From Xanthomonas arboricola pv. populi (GTDB lineage Bacteria > Pseudomonadota > Gammaproteobacteria > Xanthomonadales > Xanthomonadaceae): a DNA stretch of 64,000 nucleotides. The notes under the pieces are model-generated. The model worked only from the letters and a program-made list of their open reading frames with translations, searched no databases and had not been told where the DNA came from. The stretch lies in assembly GCF_002939945.1 (NCBI RefSeq), contig NZ_MDEB01000010.1, forward strand, positions 1 through 64,000, written 5' to 3'. The position numbers and the translations under genes are program-made. Positions 34,980 to 43,088 of this stretch are shown here, in pieces (position 1 is the first letter of the stretch; every line of letters starts with the position of its first letter).

Positions 34980-36839
34980 TCAGCCGGCTCCCAGCAGCAC
35001 GGCCAGCTGGTAGGTCACCAGCGAGGCCAGATAGGCCAGCGCGAACAGGTACACCGCGCTGATGGTCATCTGCTTCCACGAGTTGGTTTCGCGCTTGATC
35101 GTGGCCAGCGTGGAGATGCACATCGGCGCGTAGATGTACCAGACCAGCAGCGACAGTGCGGTGGCCAGCGACCAGCCGTCGCTGATCAGCGGCGACAAGG
35201 CCTGCGCAGCGGCATCGTCGTCGGCAGCCGACAGCGCGTACACGGTCGCCAGCGAGGCCACCGCCACTTCGCGCGCGGCCAGGCCAGGGATCAGCGCGAT
35301 ACAGATCTGCCAGTTGAAGCCCAGCGGCGCGAAGAAGATCGCCATCGCATGGCCGATGCGCCCGGCGAAGCTGTAATCGATTGCCGGCAACGTCGCGTCG
35401 GCCGGCGCGGCCGGGAACGACAGTAGGAACCACAGCAGGATGGTCAGGGCCAGAATGATGCCGCCGACGCGCTTGAGGAAGATCAGCGCACGCTCCCACA
35501 GCCCCAGCGCCAAGTCGGGCAGATGCGGTAGGCGATAGGACGGCAGCTCCAGCATCAACGGATGCTCGCTCTTGTCGCGGCGCCACTTCTTCATCGTCCA
35601 CGACACCAGCAGCGCGCTGACGATGGCCGCGGCATACAGCGCGAACAGGATCAGGCCTTGCTGGTTGAAGATGCCCCACACGGTCTTCTGCGGGATGAAG
35701 GCGCCGATCAGCAAGGCATACACCGGCAGGCGCGCTGAGCAGGTCATCAACGGCGCGACCATGATGGTGGCGAGCCGGTCGCGCGGGTCCTGGATGCTGC
35801 GGGTGGACATGATGCCCGGCACCGCGCAGGCAAAGCTCGACAGCAGCGGAATGAACGAACGCCCGGACAAACCCGCCGAAGACATCATACGATCGAGCAG
35901 GAACGCCGCGCGCGGCAGATAGCCGGATTCTTCCAGCGCCAGGATGAAGGCGAACAGGATCAGGATCTGCGGCAGGAAGATCACCACCCCACCCAGGCCG
36001 GCGATGATGCCGTCCTTGAGCAGGCTGTTGAGCGGGCCTTCCGGCAGCGTGGTGCCCACCCACTCGCCCAGCATTGCGGTGCCGGCATCGATCAGGTCCA
36101 TCACCGGGGTGGCCCAGGCATATACCGCCTGGAAGATCAGGAACATCACCACCGCCAGCGTGACCAGGCCCCAGACCGGGTGCAGCAGCCAGCGATCCAG
36201 CGCATCGTCCACCCGTGAGGTGCGGGTCGGCATGCTGACGGCCGCACTCAGGATCTGCCGCACCTGGGCGTGATAGTTGCCATCGGCTGGCGGCGTGGCG
36301 GTGGGGGCGGCCAGGTGCGCGGCCTGCGAATCGAGCCGCTCCACCAGAGCCTTGGCGCCACCGCGGCGCACCGCCACCGTTTCCACCACCGGCACCCCGA
36401 GCGCCTGTTCCAGCGCCGGCAGGTCGATGACGATGCCGCGCCGCTGCGCGGCGTCGACCATGTTCAAGGCGACGATCATCGGCCGGCCCAGCTCGCGCAG
36501 CTCCAGCGCAAAGCGCAGATGCAGGCGCAGGTTGGTCGCATCCATCACGCAGACCAGCACGTCCGGTGCGGGTTCGCCGGGATAGAAGCCACGGCACAGG
36601 TCGCGGGTGATCGCTTCATCCAGACTGGCCGGCTGCAGGCTGTAGGCACCGGGCAGATCCAGCACCGCGAAGTCGCGCCCGGACGGCGCGCGGAAATGCC
36701 CTTCCTTGCGTTCGACGGTGACGCCGGTGTAGTTGGCGACCTTCTGCCGGCTGCCGGTCAGCTGGTTGAACAGTGCGGTCTTGCCGCTGTTGGGATTGCC
36801 GACCAGCGCCAGACGCATGGGGACGGTTGCGGTGCTCAT
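34980..36839 (-). CDS. feoB: Ferrous iron transporter FeoB
   Basis: A 619-residue inner-membrane Fe2+ transporter. The N-terminal G domain has G1 GNPNSGKT (14-21), G3 DLPGAYSL and G4 NMVD. The C-terminal transport domain has several helices and the Gate motif region LSSFACAVPGIMSTRSI with its conserved Cys. It is shorter than the E. coli protein (about 773), with a reduced linker. Its start overlaps the feoA stop (36839/36836). Confidence 0.96.
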   Translation of the reverse strand: MSTATVPMRLALVGNPNSGKTALFNQLTGSRQKVANYTGVTVERKEGHFRAPSGRDFAVLDLPGAYSLQPASLDEAITRDLCRGFYPGEPAPDVLVCVMDATNLRLHLRFALELRELGRPMIVALNMVDAAQRRGIVIDLPALEQALGVPVVETVAVRRGGAKALVERLDSQAAHLAAPTATPPADGNYHAQVRQILSAAVSMPTRTSRVDDALDRWLLHPVWGLVTLAVVMFLIFQAVYAWATPVMDLIDAGTAMLGEWVGTTLPEGPLNSLLKDGIIAGLGGVVIFLPQILILFAFILALEESGYLPRAAFLLDRMMSSAGLSGRSFIPLLSSFACAVPGIMSTRSIQDPRDRLATIMVAPLMTCSARLPVYALLIGAFIPQKTVWGIFNQQGLILFALYAAAIVSALLVSWTMKKWRRDKSEHPLMLELPSYRLPHLPDLALGLWERALIFLKRVGGIILALTILLWFLLSFPAAPADATLPAIDYSFAGRIGHAMAIFFAPLGFNWQICIALIPGLAAREVAVASLATVYALSAADDDAAAQALSPLISDGWSLATALSLLVWYIYAPMCISTLATIKRETNSWKQMTISAVYLFALAYLASLVTYQLAVLLGAG

Positions 36840-37084
36840 GCCTGCGCTCCATCGACGCGCACCTGCACACGTGCGGCCTCGCTGCGGCGCAGGGCGAACC
36901 GCGTGTAGCCGACCTGCACCAGCAAGGGTTCGCGCCCGACCGGCCCGGTCGCCAGTACCGTGACTTCCTCGCCAGCGACAAAGCCCAGTTCGCGAAGGCG
37001 CCTGGCGATCGTGTCGTTGGGGAGGCGATCCTCCACGGAATCCACGATGGCGGCGCGATGCAGAGGCAGGTCGGACAGCGTCAC
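36836..37084 (-). CDS. feoA: Ferrous iron transport protein FeoA
   Basis: A small SH3-like cytoplasmic protein that works with FeoB. Read from the GTG at 37084 it is 82 residues, close to family length: TLSDLPLHRAAIVDSVEDRL ... RRLRELGFVAGEEVTVLATGP. An in-frame ATG at 37126 would add 14 residues, but the candidate Fur box (37101-37117) and a -10-like TAGAAT (37117-37122) would then lie inside the coding region, so I prefer the GTG. The short start has no strong Shine-Dalgarno, which leaves some doubt. Confidence 0.85.
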   Translation of the reverse strand: MTLSDLPLHRAAIVDSVEDRLPNDTIARRLRELGFVAGEEVTVLATGPVGREPLLVQVGYTRFALRRSEAARVQVRVDGAQA

Positions 37085-37100
37085 GAAGACGGCCTGATTG

Positions 37101-37122
37101 TTAGGAATGGTTCTCAATTCTA
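37101..37122 (-). promoter_or_regulatory. Candidate Fur box and -10 of the feoAB operon
   Basis: Minus-strand TTGAGAACCATTCCTAA (37101-37117) matches 12 of 17 bases of the Fur core ATGAGAATCATTCTCAT. It abuts TAGAAT (37117-37122), a -10 matching 5 of 6 bases. No clear -35 was found. Iron-replete Fur would block this promoter, as expected for feo. Confidence 0.6.
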
Positions 37123-37200
37123 GCATCGACGCACCGCGTCATGGCTCAGCCGACCCGTGCCGCTATCATGGTTCGCATCCCATTCATGGACGTTGACGCA

Positions 37201-37998
37201 ATGCAGGACACCGGCTTGATCGTGGAGGACCAGGGAGCGGTCCGCACGTTGCGACTGCACCGCCCGGCGGTGCACAACGCCTTCGATGCGACCTTGATCA
37301 GCGCGCTCACCGAGGCCTTGCAGCAGGCCGGCCAGGCAGCGCAGATCCGGGTGGTGGTGATCACCGGCGCGGGCGCTACGTTTTCCGCGGGCGCCGACCT
37401 GAACTGGATGCGCGGCATGGCCGGCGCCAGCGAGGCCGACAACGCGGCCGATGCGCTCGCCCTGGCGCGCTTGATGCGCACGCTGGACGAGTTGCCCAAG
37501 CCGACCATCGCGCGCGTCAACGGCGCGGCGTTCGGCGGCGGCGTGGGCCTGGTGGCGTGCTGTGATATCGCCATCGGCTGCACCGAGGCGCGCTTCGGCC
37601 TGACCGAGAGCAAGCTCGGCCTGCTGCCGGCGGTGATTTCGCCGTATGTGATCGCGGCGATCGGCGCGCGCCAGGCGCGGCGCTGGTTCGCCACTGCCGA
37701 GATCTTCGACGCAGCCACTGCGCAGTTGCTGGGCCTGTTGCATCAACTGGTCGCCGCCGACCAACTGGATATTGCGGTGGAGCGTCAGGTTCGCCTGTTG
37801 CTGGCCGCCGCGCCACTGGCGGCGGCCAGCGCCAAGGCGTTGGTGCGCGCGGTGCTGCCGCCGACCGACCGCGACGCCATCGACGCCGCCAACGCCGCGT
37901 GGATCGCACGCCTGCGCGTTTCCCCGGAAGGCCAGGAAGGCCTGGGCGCCTTCCTCGACAAGCGCAGCCCGGCCTGGTTGCCGGAGGGTGCGGCATGA
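37201..37998 (+). CDS. Enoyl-CoA hydratase/isomerase (methylglutaconyl-CoA hydratase-like)
   Basis: A 265-residue crotonase-fold enzyme: oxyanion motif ATFSAGADLNWM, active-site stretch NGAAFGGGVGLVACCDIAIG and TESKLGLLPAVISPY. Catalytic Glu candidates are in TEARFGLTESKLG. It overlaps HMG-CoA lyase by ATGA, which suggests the 3-methylglutaconyl-CoA hydratase step of leucine breakdown (LiuC), but the other liu genes are not here. The ATG at 37201 is chosen; ATGs at 37186 and 37141 would give longer forms. Confidence 0.82.
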   Translation: MQDTGLIVEDQGAVRTLRLHRPAVHNAFDATLISALTEALQQAGQAAQIRVVVITGAGATFSAGADLNWMRGMAGASEADNAADALALARLMRTLDELPKPTIARVNGAAFGGGVGLVACCDIAIGCTEARFGLTESKLGLLPAVISPYVIAAIGARQARRWFATAEIFDAATAQLLGLLHQLVAADQLDIAVERQVRLLLAAAPLAAASAKALVRAVLPPTDRDAIDAANAAWIARLRVSPEGQEGLGAFLDKRSPAWLPEGAA

Positions 37999-38891
37999 GC
38001 GATTTCGTGCGCATTGTCGAAGTCGGCCCGCGCGATGGCCTGCAGAACGAAGCCACACCGATCGCCACCGCCGACAAGATCGCGCTGATCGACCGACTCT
38101 CCGCGACCGGGCTGCGCAGCATCGAGGCGACCAGCTTCGTCAGCCCGCGCTGGGTGCCGCAACTGGCCGACGCGGCCGAGGTGTTCGCCGGCATCACGCA
38201 GGCACCGGGCATCGCCTATCCGGTTCTGGTGCCCAACCTGCAGGGCTATGCGCGCGCACGCGCCGCCGGTGCACGGGAAGTGGCGGTGTTCACCGCGGCG
38301 TCGGAAGCCTTCAATCGCACCAACACCAACGCCGGCATCGACGAATCGATCGAACGCTTTCGCCCGATCCTGGAACAGGCCGCCGTCGATGGCGTGCGCG
38401 TGCGCGGTTACGTCTCCACCGTGCTGGGCTGCCCGTATCAGGGCGAGGTGCCGGTGGCCGACGTGGTCGATGTCGCGCAACGGCTGCACGCGCTGGGCTG
38501 CTACGAGATTTCGCTGGGCGACACGATTGGCGTCGGCACGCCGGCCAAGGCACGCCAGATGCTGGCCGCGGTGGCGCAGGCGGTGCCGATGCCGGCACTG
38601 GCCGTGCACTTCCACGACACCTACGGCCAGGCGCTGGCCAATATCGCTGCCTGCCTGGAGCAAGGCGTGCGCGTGGTCGATGCGGCGGTGTCCGGTGCCG
38701 GCGGCTGCCCCTACGCCAAGGGCGCCAGCGGCAATGTCGCCAGCGAAGATGTGGTGTACCTGCTGCACGGGCTGGGCATGCCGACCGGCATCGAGCTGCC
38801 CGCCCTCGCCCGCACCGGCCACTGGCTGGCGCAGTTGCTCGGTCGCCAGACCGGCAGCAAGGTCGGCAAGGCCCTGGCGGCCGCCGACTGA
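37995..38891 (+). CDS. Hydroxymethylglutaryl-CoA lyase
   Basis: A 298-residue TIM-barrel lyase that splits HMG-CoA into acetoacetate and acetyl-CoA. EVGPRDGLQNE (metal/substrate site) and the HMG-CoA lyase signature SGAGGCPYAKGASGN with its active-site Cys are intact. Overlaps the hydratase gene by 4 bases, so the pair converts 3-methylglutaconyl-CoA to acetoacetate plus acetyl-CoA. Often called mvaB or liuE. Confidence 0.93.
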   Translation: MSDFVRIVEVGPRDGLQNEATPIATADKIALIDRLSATGLRSIEATSFVSPRWVPQLADAAEVFAGITQAPGIAYPVLVPNLQGYARARAAGAREVAVFTAASEAFNRTNTNAGIDESIERFRPILEQAAVDGVRVRGYVSTVLGCPYQGEVPVADVVDVAQRLHALGCYEISLGDTIGVGTPAKARQMLAAVAQAVPMPALAVHFHDTYGQALANIAACLEQGVRVVDAAVSGAGGCPYAKGASGNVASEDVVYLLHGLGMPTGIELPALARTGHWLAQLLGRQTGSKVGKALAAAD

Positions 38892-39037
38892 GGCGCCAGT
38901 CCGGCATGCCACCGTCGCCGCGCCCGCTCCATCCTCCAGATCGGTCGCACTAACGCTTCGGCTAGAATCGCCGGCTGCGTCGTCACCCGTTCGCTGGCCG
39001 GCATCACCGGCCTCCAGGATCTCCGAGGAACCACCGC

Positions 39038-39808
39038 ATGCAGCCTTCTTCTGTTCTAGCCATCGTCACCGGCGGCGTTTCCGGCCTGGGCCTGGCCGTG
39101 GCGCAGCGCATCGTGGCCGATGGCGGCAAGGTCGCCCTGTTCGACGTCAACGCCGGCAAGGCCGACGCGGCGCTGGCGCTGCTCGGTGACGGCAACGCGC
39201 AGTATTTCGCCACCGATGTCACCGACGAGGCGCAGGTCGCCGCCAACGTGGCACAGGCCGCGCAGGCGCTGGGCGGGCTCAACCTGGTGGTGAATTGCGC
39301 CGGCATCCTGGGTTCGGGCCGGGTGCTCGGCAAGGAAGCGCCAATGCCGCTGGCGACCTTCCGCACCACCGTGCTGGTCAACCTGGTCGGCAGCTTCAAC
39401 GTGGCCAAGGCCGCGGCCGACGTGATGCAACACAACCATGCTGGCGATGACGGCGAGCGCGGCGTGATCATCAACACCGCCTCGGTGGCCGCCTATGAAG
39501 GCCAGATCGGCCAGGCCGCCTATGCCGCCAGCAAGGGTGGCGTGGTCGGCATGACCTTGCCGATGGCACGCGAACTGGCGCGCTTCGGCATCCGCGTGAT
39601 GACGATCGCTCCGGGCGTGTTCTGGACCCCGATGGTGGACGGCATGCCCGAGGCCGTGCAGCAATCGCTGGCCGCGGCGATCCCGTTCCCCTCGCGCCTG
39701 GGCCAACCCGACGAATACGCCGACACCGTCGCCTTCATCCTGCGCAATCGCTATCTCAATGGCGAAGTGATTCGCCTGGACGGCGGCGTGCGCCTGGCAC
39801 CCAAGTAG
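39038..39808 (+). CDS. SDR 3-hydroxyacyl-CoA dehydrogenase-like
   Basis: A 256-residue short-chain dehydrogenase. The nucleotide-binding motif TGGVSGLGLA is near residue 11; NNAG is replaced by NCAG; the catalytic Ser-Tyr-Lys is seen in INTASVAAYEGQIGQAAYAASKGG. The overall pattern (LNGEVIRLDGGVRLAPK at the end) is close to the type II 3-hydroxyacyl-CoA dehydrogenase (HSD17B10) group that acts in branched-chain amino acid breakdown, matching the two upstream genes. Confidence 0.88.
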   Translation: MQPSSVLAIVTGGVSGLGLAVAQRIVADGGKVALFDVNAGKADAALALLGDGNAQYFATDVTDEAQVAANVAQAAQALGGLNLVVNCAGILGSGRVLGKEAPMPLATFRTTVLVNLVGSFNVAKAAADVMQHNHAGDDGERGVIINTASVAAYEGQIGQAAYAASKGGVVGMTLPMARELARFGIRVMTIAPGVFWTPMVDGMPEAVQQSLAAAIPFPSRLGQPDEYADTVAFILRNRYLNGEVIRLDGGVRLAPK

Positions 39809-39810
39809 CC

Positions 39811-39908
39811 GGGAATGGGGAATCGGGAATGGGGAATCGTAACGACGCCCTGCTCTCAGTGCCCCGGCCCCGGCTTTTTCGATTCCCCATTCCCAACTCC
39901 CGATTCCC
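39811..39908. repeat. GGGAATGGGGAATC repeats and inverted copy before yeiP
   Basis: Two head-to-tail copies of the 14-base unit GGGAATGGGGAATC (39811-39838), with inverted counterparts GATTCCCCATTCCC (39881-39894) and GATTCCC (39902-39908) ending exactly at the yeiP start codon. The arms can pair around a loop of about 40 bases. Confidence 0.85.
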
Positions 39909-40475
39909 ATGAAAGCCAACGACATCAAGAAAGGCAACGTCGTCGAATACAACGGCGGCATCTACCAGATCCGCGACATCGAGCGCAGCTCGCCGCAGGG
40001 CCGCGGCGGCAATGTGCGCTTCCGCTTCATCATGTACAGCGTGCCGGGCGGTGTGAAAACCGACGCCAGCTTCGACGCCGACGACAACCTGCCGGAAGTG
40101 GAATTGCTGCGCCGTTTGTCCACGTTCTCGTACAAGGATGGCGAGGCGTTCGTGTTCATGGACGATGAGGACTTCACGCCGTACACGCTGGATTCGGAGG
40201 TGATCGGCACCGATGCCGGTTACATCACCGACGGGCTGACCGGTATCTACGTGCAGGTGATCGACGACCAGCCGGTGGCCGTGCAACTGCCGCAGACGGT
40301 GACGCTGGAAGTGATCGAAACCCCGCCCGAACTCAAGGGCGGCACCGCCACCAAGCGGCCCAAGCCGGCCAAGCTCAACACCGGCCTGGAAATCATGGTG
40401 CCCGAGTACATCACCAACGGCGAGCGCGTGCTGGTCAACACCACCACCGGCGAATTCGCAGGCCGCGCCGACTGA
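39909..40475 (+). CDS. yeiP: Elongation factor P-like protein YeiP (EfpL)
   Basis: A 188-residue EF-P paralogue: KOW-like domain I ([23 protein letters not shown]), then two OB domains. The tip loop reads [11 protein letters not shown], with Arg instead of the modified Lys of EF-P, as in YeiP/EfpL proteins that relieve ribosome stalling. No Shine-Dalgarno precedes the ATG; the upstream bases belong to the GATTCCC inverted repeat. Its stop overlaps the next start (TGATG). Confidence 0.94.
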   Translation: MKANDIKKGNVVEYNGGIYQIRDIERSSPQGRGGNVRFRFIMYSVPGGVKTDASFDADDNLPEVELLRRLSTFSYKDGEAFVFMDDEDFTPYTLDSEVIGTDAGYITDGLTGIYVQVIDDQPVAVQLPQTVTLEVIETPPELKGGTATKRPKPAKLNTGLEIMVPEYITNGERVLVNTTTGEFAGRAD

Positions 40476-40861
40476 TGCGCAAGCGGGTCGTTGTGGTGAC
40501 GCTGGGGCTGTTGGGCGCATGTACGGCGCAACCAGCCCCGGCGCCGACATCCACGCCCGTGCAGGTGGCCTGCACCGACGCCAAGGTGGACGACGAGTGG
40601 CTGCAACACCCGCCCGGCCTGTGCGGCATGCCGGAGGATGTGCGCACGCTGGTGGAGGACTACGACACCTGCGAGCACTTCGCGGGCGAGGAGCCGTACG
40701 ATGCCGATCGTCGCCACGAGATCGACGTGGCGATCGGGCGATTCTGCACGCCGGCACCGGCACGACTTGCAAGGCTGATGCAGCAGTACCGCAACAACGG
40801 GCGGGTCAGCGACTGGCTGCGCAAGTATTCGGCGCAAGCGCATCTGCAACCCGCTGGATGA
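40475..40861 (+). CDS. Small lipoprotein of unknown function
   Basis: A 128-residue protein. [16 protein letters not shown] gives a good lipobox with lipid-attachment Cys16, followed by a Pro/Ala/Thr linker and a compact domain with several cysteines (ACTDAK, LCGMPED, TCEHFAGEE, FCTPAPA). The start overlaps the yeiP stop by one base (TGATG), so it is translationally coupled. No family recognised. Confidence 0.8.
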   Translation: MRKRVVVVTLGLLGACTAQPAPAPTSTPVQVACTDAKVDDEWLQHPPGLCGMPEDVRTLVEDYDTCEHFAGEEPYDADRRHEIDVAIGRFCTPAPARLARLMQQYRNNGRVSDWLRKYSAQAHLQPAG

Positions 40862-40877
40862 GGTAGGCGCAGCCATC

Positions 40878-40898
40878 CCTTCTCCCATCGGGAGAAGG
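40878..40898. terminator. Hairpin between convergent genes
   Basis: CCTTCTCCC (40878-40886), ATC loop, GGGAGAAGG (40890-40898). It lies between the end of the small lipoprotein gene and the end of the DUF4105-type gene and can act for both. The same CTTCTCCC/GGGAGAAG motif appears twice after serA. Confidence 0.6.
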
Positions 40899-40904
40899 TG
40901 CCCG

Positions 40905-42764
40905 TTATTGCGCCTGCAGGGGCACGCCCATGTCCGACTGCACGTTGTCGGCGGTCGCATCACCGCGCGCGAGCACACGCAATCGCGTGCGCAGGCGTTG
41001 CACATTCGCCTCGCCCTGCTCCAATCCAGTGCGGACGTCGGCCGGCAATTGCTGCCGCCCCAGCGCCTGCAGCTGTTTCCACCCGTCGACCAATACGCCG
41101 GCTTCCTGCGCCACGCGCGCGCTCAGGTCCTGCTGCTCGTCTGCTTGCGGCAGTCCGTAGCCGGCGGCGCCCAACAGCGTCGCCGGCTGACTGAGCTGGG
41201 CCTGCCGGGCGAACAGCGCTTGCAACTGACCCTGCACCGAGTCACGCTCGGCCGCGCCGGGTGTCAGCAGGCGCTTGAGCGCATCGCGTGCCAGCAATTC
41301 CTGGCGCCGCAACGCGGCCTGTTCCAGCAACAACGCCGCAGCCGTTTCGCGCAGACCGCCGCGGTCGAACCACTGCGCGCGTATGTCCGCTCGCGCGTCC
41401 AGCCATTGCTCCACGCTGCTCTGCGGCACCGGCAGGCCGCGGCGGATCACCTCGAACATGGCCTGGTAATGCGCCGCCGCCGACTCGAAGTAGTAGCCTT
41501 GGCGAATCGCCTGCGCACGGTCGTCCAGCACCTGCATGTCGGCGATGCCCGCGCGTTGCAACCGCTGCCTTACGCCGCGTGGGGTGATCGACGAAAGTCC
41601 GGCCGCGGCAAGCCGCGGCACCCCATCGTGCAAGAGCTTGAAGGTTTCCACCGCGCAGTTGTTGCCGATGAAGTAGTAGCGCCCGTCGTAACTCCAATGC
41701 ACCTGCGCGGTGCGTGCGAGCAGCGCGGCGATCTCCTCGGCCGTCAGTGCCAGCGGCACCGACGACAGAGCACGCAGCTCCACCTTGGTGTATTCGTCGA
41801 CAACCTGATTCAACGGCAACACGAACAGCCGCGAGGGATACGCGCCGGTCAGCCCACGCCAGCTGGAAATCTGCACATCGCCGACGAAGGCGCGGAACGA
41901 CAGCACGCGGTGATACTGCAGATCCAGACGGCAATCGGGGCCGGGTACGCGGCCAGGGGCACAGATCACCAGACGCAACATGCTATGGCCCCAGCGGCTC
42001 ATCGGCTGCGCATTGCCCTCGGCCAGCAGGTAGTCCACCGCGTACACACGCGCTGGATCCAGTGCCAGCAGTGACATCGCGCCGACATCGTTGTCTGCCT
42101 GCAGATACGGCAGCGTCGTCCCGCAACGCGTTGTATCGGGCATGCCACCAACCTGCTCGGCAAACCAGGCCGACAGCGCCGGACGCCGGCAGCGATAATC
42201 GGCATCGAGCACATAGTGTTCGAGATTCACCGCGACGAATTCGGCTGGGCTGCGCCGTTCGTAATCGTCGGGGCTGCGATCGCTGAACCGGTTTGCGCCA
42301 CGCCCGATCCGCCAGGGACGCACCTGCCAGCCGGCAAGATCGCGCAGCCGCGGGTCGCGCGACAGGCCACCTTGCGCACCGCGGTCCAGCACATGCGCCA
42401 GTTCGTGCACCACGGCCGCCATCGCCGCGCGCGTGGCCGGTGCATCGGGGTCGGTCTGCGCAGTCGTCGCTTGCGCGCTCCACGCATCCAGCAGGTCACG
42501 ATCGAGCAGGATGCGCCGGCCGATCGCGCGGCCATGCACGTGCGCCGGCAGATCCGTGCGCCACTGCAGCTGGATCGGTGCGCCGATGCGCTGCATCCAG
42601 GCAGGCGGCAGACGCTGCGCAACCTGTTCCACCAATGCGTGCGTGGCGTCGATCTGTGCCGCAGACAGGCCCTGCGGGTCGACATCGATGCGTAATTCGG
42701 CCTGCGCCGCCGGTGCGATCGCTGCGGCCAGCCATAGCCACCGGCACCAGCGGCGCGGACTCAC
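40905..42764 (-). CDS. Exported DUF4105-type protein with HExxH motif
   Basis: A 619-residue protein with a signal peptide (MSPRRWCRWLWLAAAIAPAAQA). Residues about 115-135 hold a zinc-peptidase-like HELAH motif (AAVVHELAHVLDRG). The central part (RWGHSMLRLV ... FRAFVGDVQISSWRGLTG) and YYFIGNNCAVETFKLL with a conserved Asn-Cys match DUF4105. A coiled C-terminal region (about 460-600) is Gln/Arg rich. Likely periplasmic or outer-membrane facing. Its start overlaps the small secreted protein gene (ATGA). Function unknown. Confidence 0.8.
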   Translation of the reverse strand: MSPRRWCRWLWLAAAIAPAAQAELRIDVDPQGLSAAQIDATHALVEQVAQRLPPAWMQRIGAPIQLQWRTDLPAHVHGRAIGRRILLDRDLLDAWSAQATTAQTDPDAPATRAAMAAVVHELAHVLDRGAQGGLSRDPRLRDLAGWQVRPWRIGRGANRFSDRSPDDYERRSPAEFVAVNLEHYVLDADYRCRRPALSAWFAEQVGGMPDTTRCGTTLPYLQADNDVGAMSLLALDPARVYAVDYLLAEGNAQPMSRWGHSMLRLVICAPGRVPGPDCRLDLQYHRVLSFRAFVGDVQISSWRGLTGAYPSRLFVLPLNQVVDEYTKVELRALSSVPLALTAEEIAALLARTAQVHWSYDGRYYFIGNNCAVETFKLLHDGVPRLAAAGLSSITPRGVRQRLQRAGIADMQVLDDRAQAIRQGYYFESAAAHYQAMFEVIRRGLPVPQSSVEQWLDARADIRAQWFDRGGLRETAAALLLEQAALRRQELLARDALKRLLTPGAAERDSVQGQLQALFARQAQLSQPATLLGAAGYGLPQADEQQDLSARVAQEAGVLVDGWKQLQALGRQQLPADVRTGLEQGEANVQRLRTRLRVLARGDATADNVQSDMGVPLQAQ

Positions 42765-43054
42765 TGGGCCAGAATGGACTGCGCCAGTTGCAGGTCGCTG
42801 GACAGCCGCGCGGCATCGCTGCGGCTACGCAGCTGCAGTAGCGCCGCTTCCAGACGCGCGCCACGGATGGCGCCATCGCTGGCGACGAATCCGGCCGCGT
42901 CTTCGCGCGCATCGGCAACGACTTTGTCATCGCCCGAGCTGCTGCTGTCGGACGAACCGGCCGAAGAGGCACCCGCCGAGGTACCGGCCAGGCTTGTTGC
43001 AAAAGCCGCCAGCGGCAGCAGCGTCAAAGCGCAAAACACGAGGGAGCGCATCAT
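42761..43054 (-). CDS. Small secreted protein (DUF2388/TIGR02448-like)
   Basis: A 97-residue protein with signal peptide MMRSLVFCALTLLPLAAFATS, a Ser/Gly/Ala-rich linker (SAGASSAGSSDSSSSGDD), then AREDAAGFVASDGAIRGARL followed by EAALLQLR and SDLQLAQSILAQ. The FVASDGAIRGARLEAAL core resembles the Pseudomonas family DUF2388/TIGR02448, from memory. ATGA overlap with the following DUF4105-type gene suggests the two are used together. Confidence 0.72.
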   Translation of the reverse strand: MMRSLVFCALTLLPLAAFATSLAGTSAGASSAGSSDSSSSGDDKVVADAREDAAGFVASDGAIRGARLEAALLQLRSRSDAARLSSDLQLAQSILAQ

Positions 43055-43088
43055 GGGCGTATCGATTCCATGTGAAGGTGGTGAAAGA

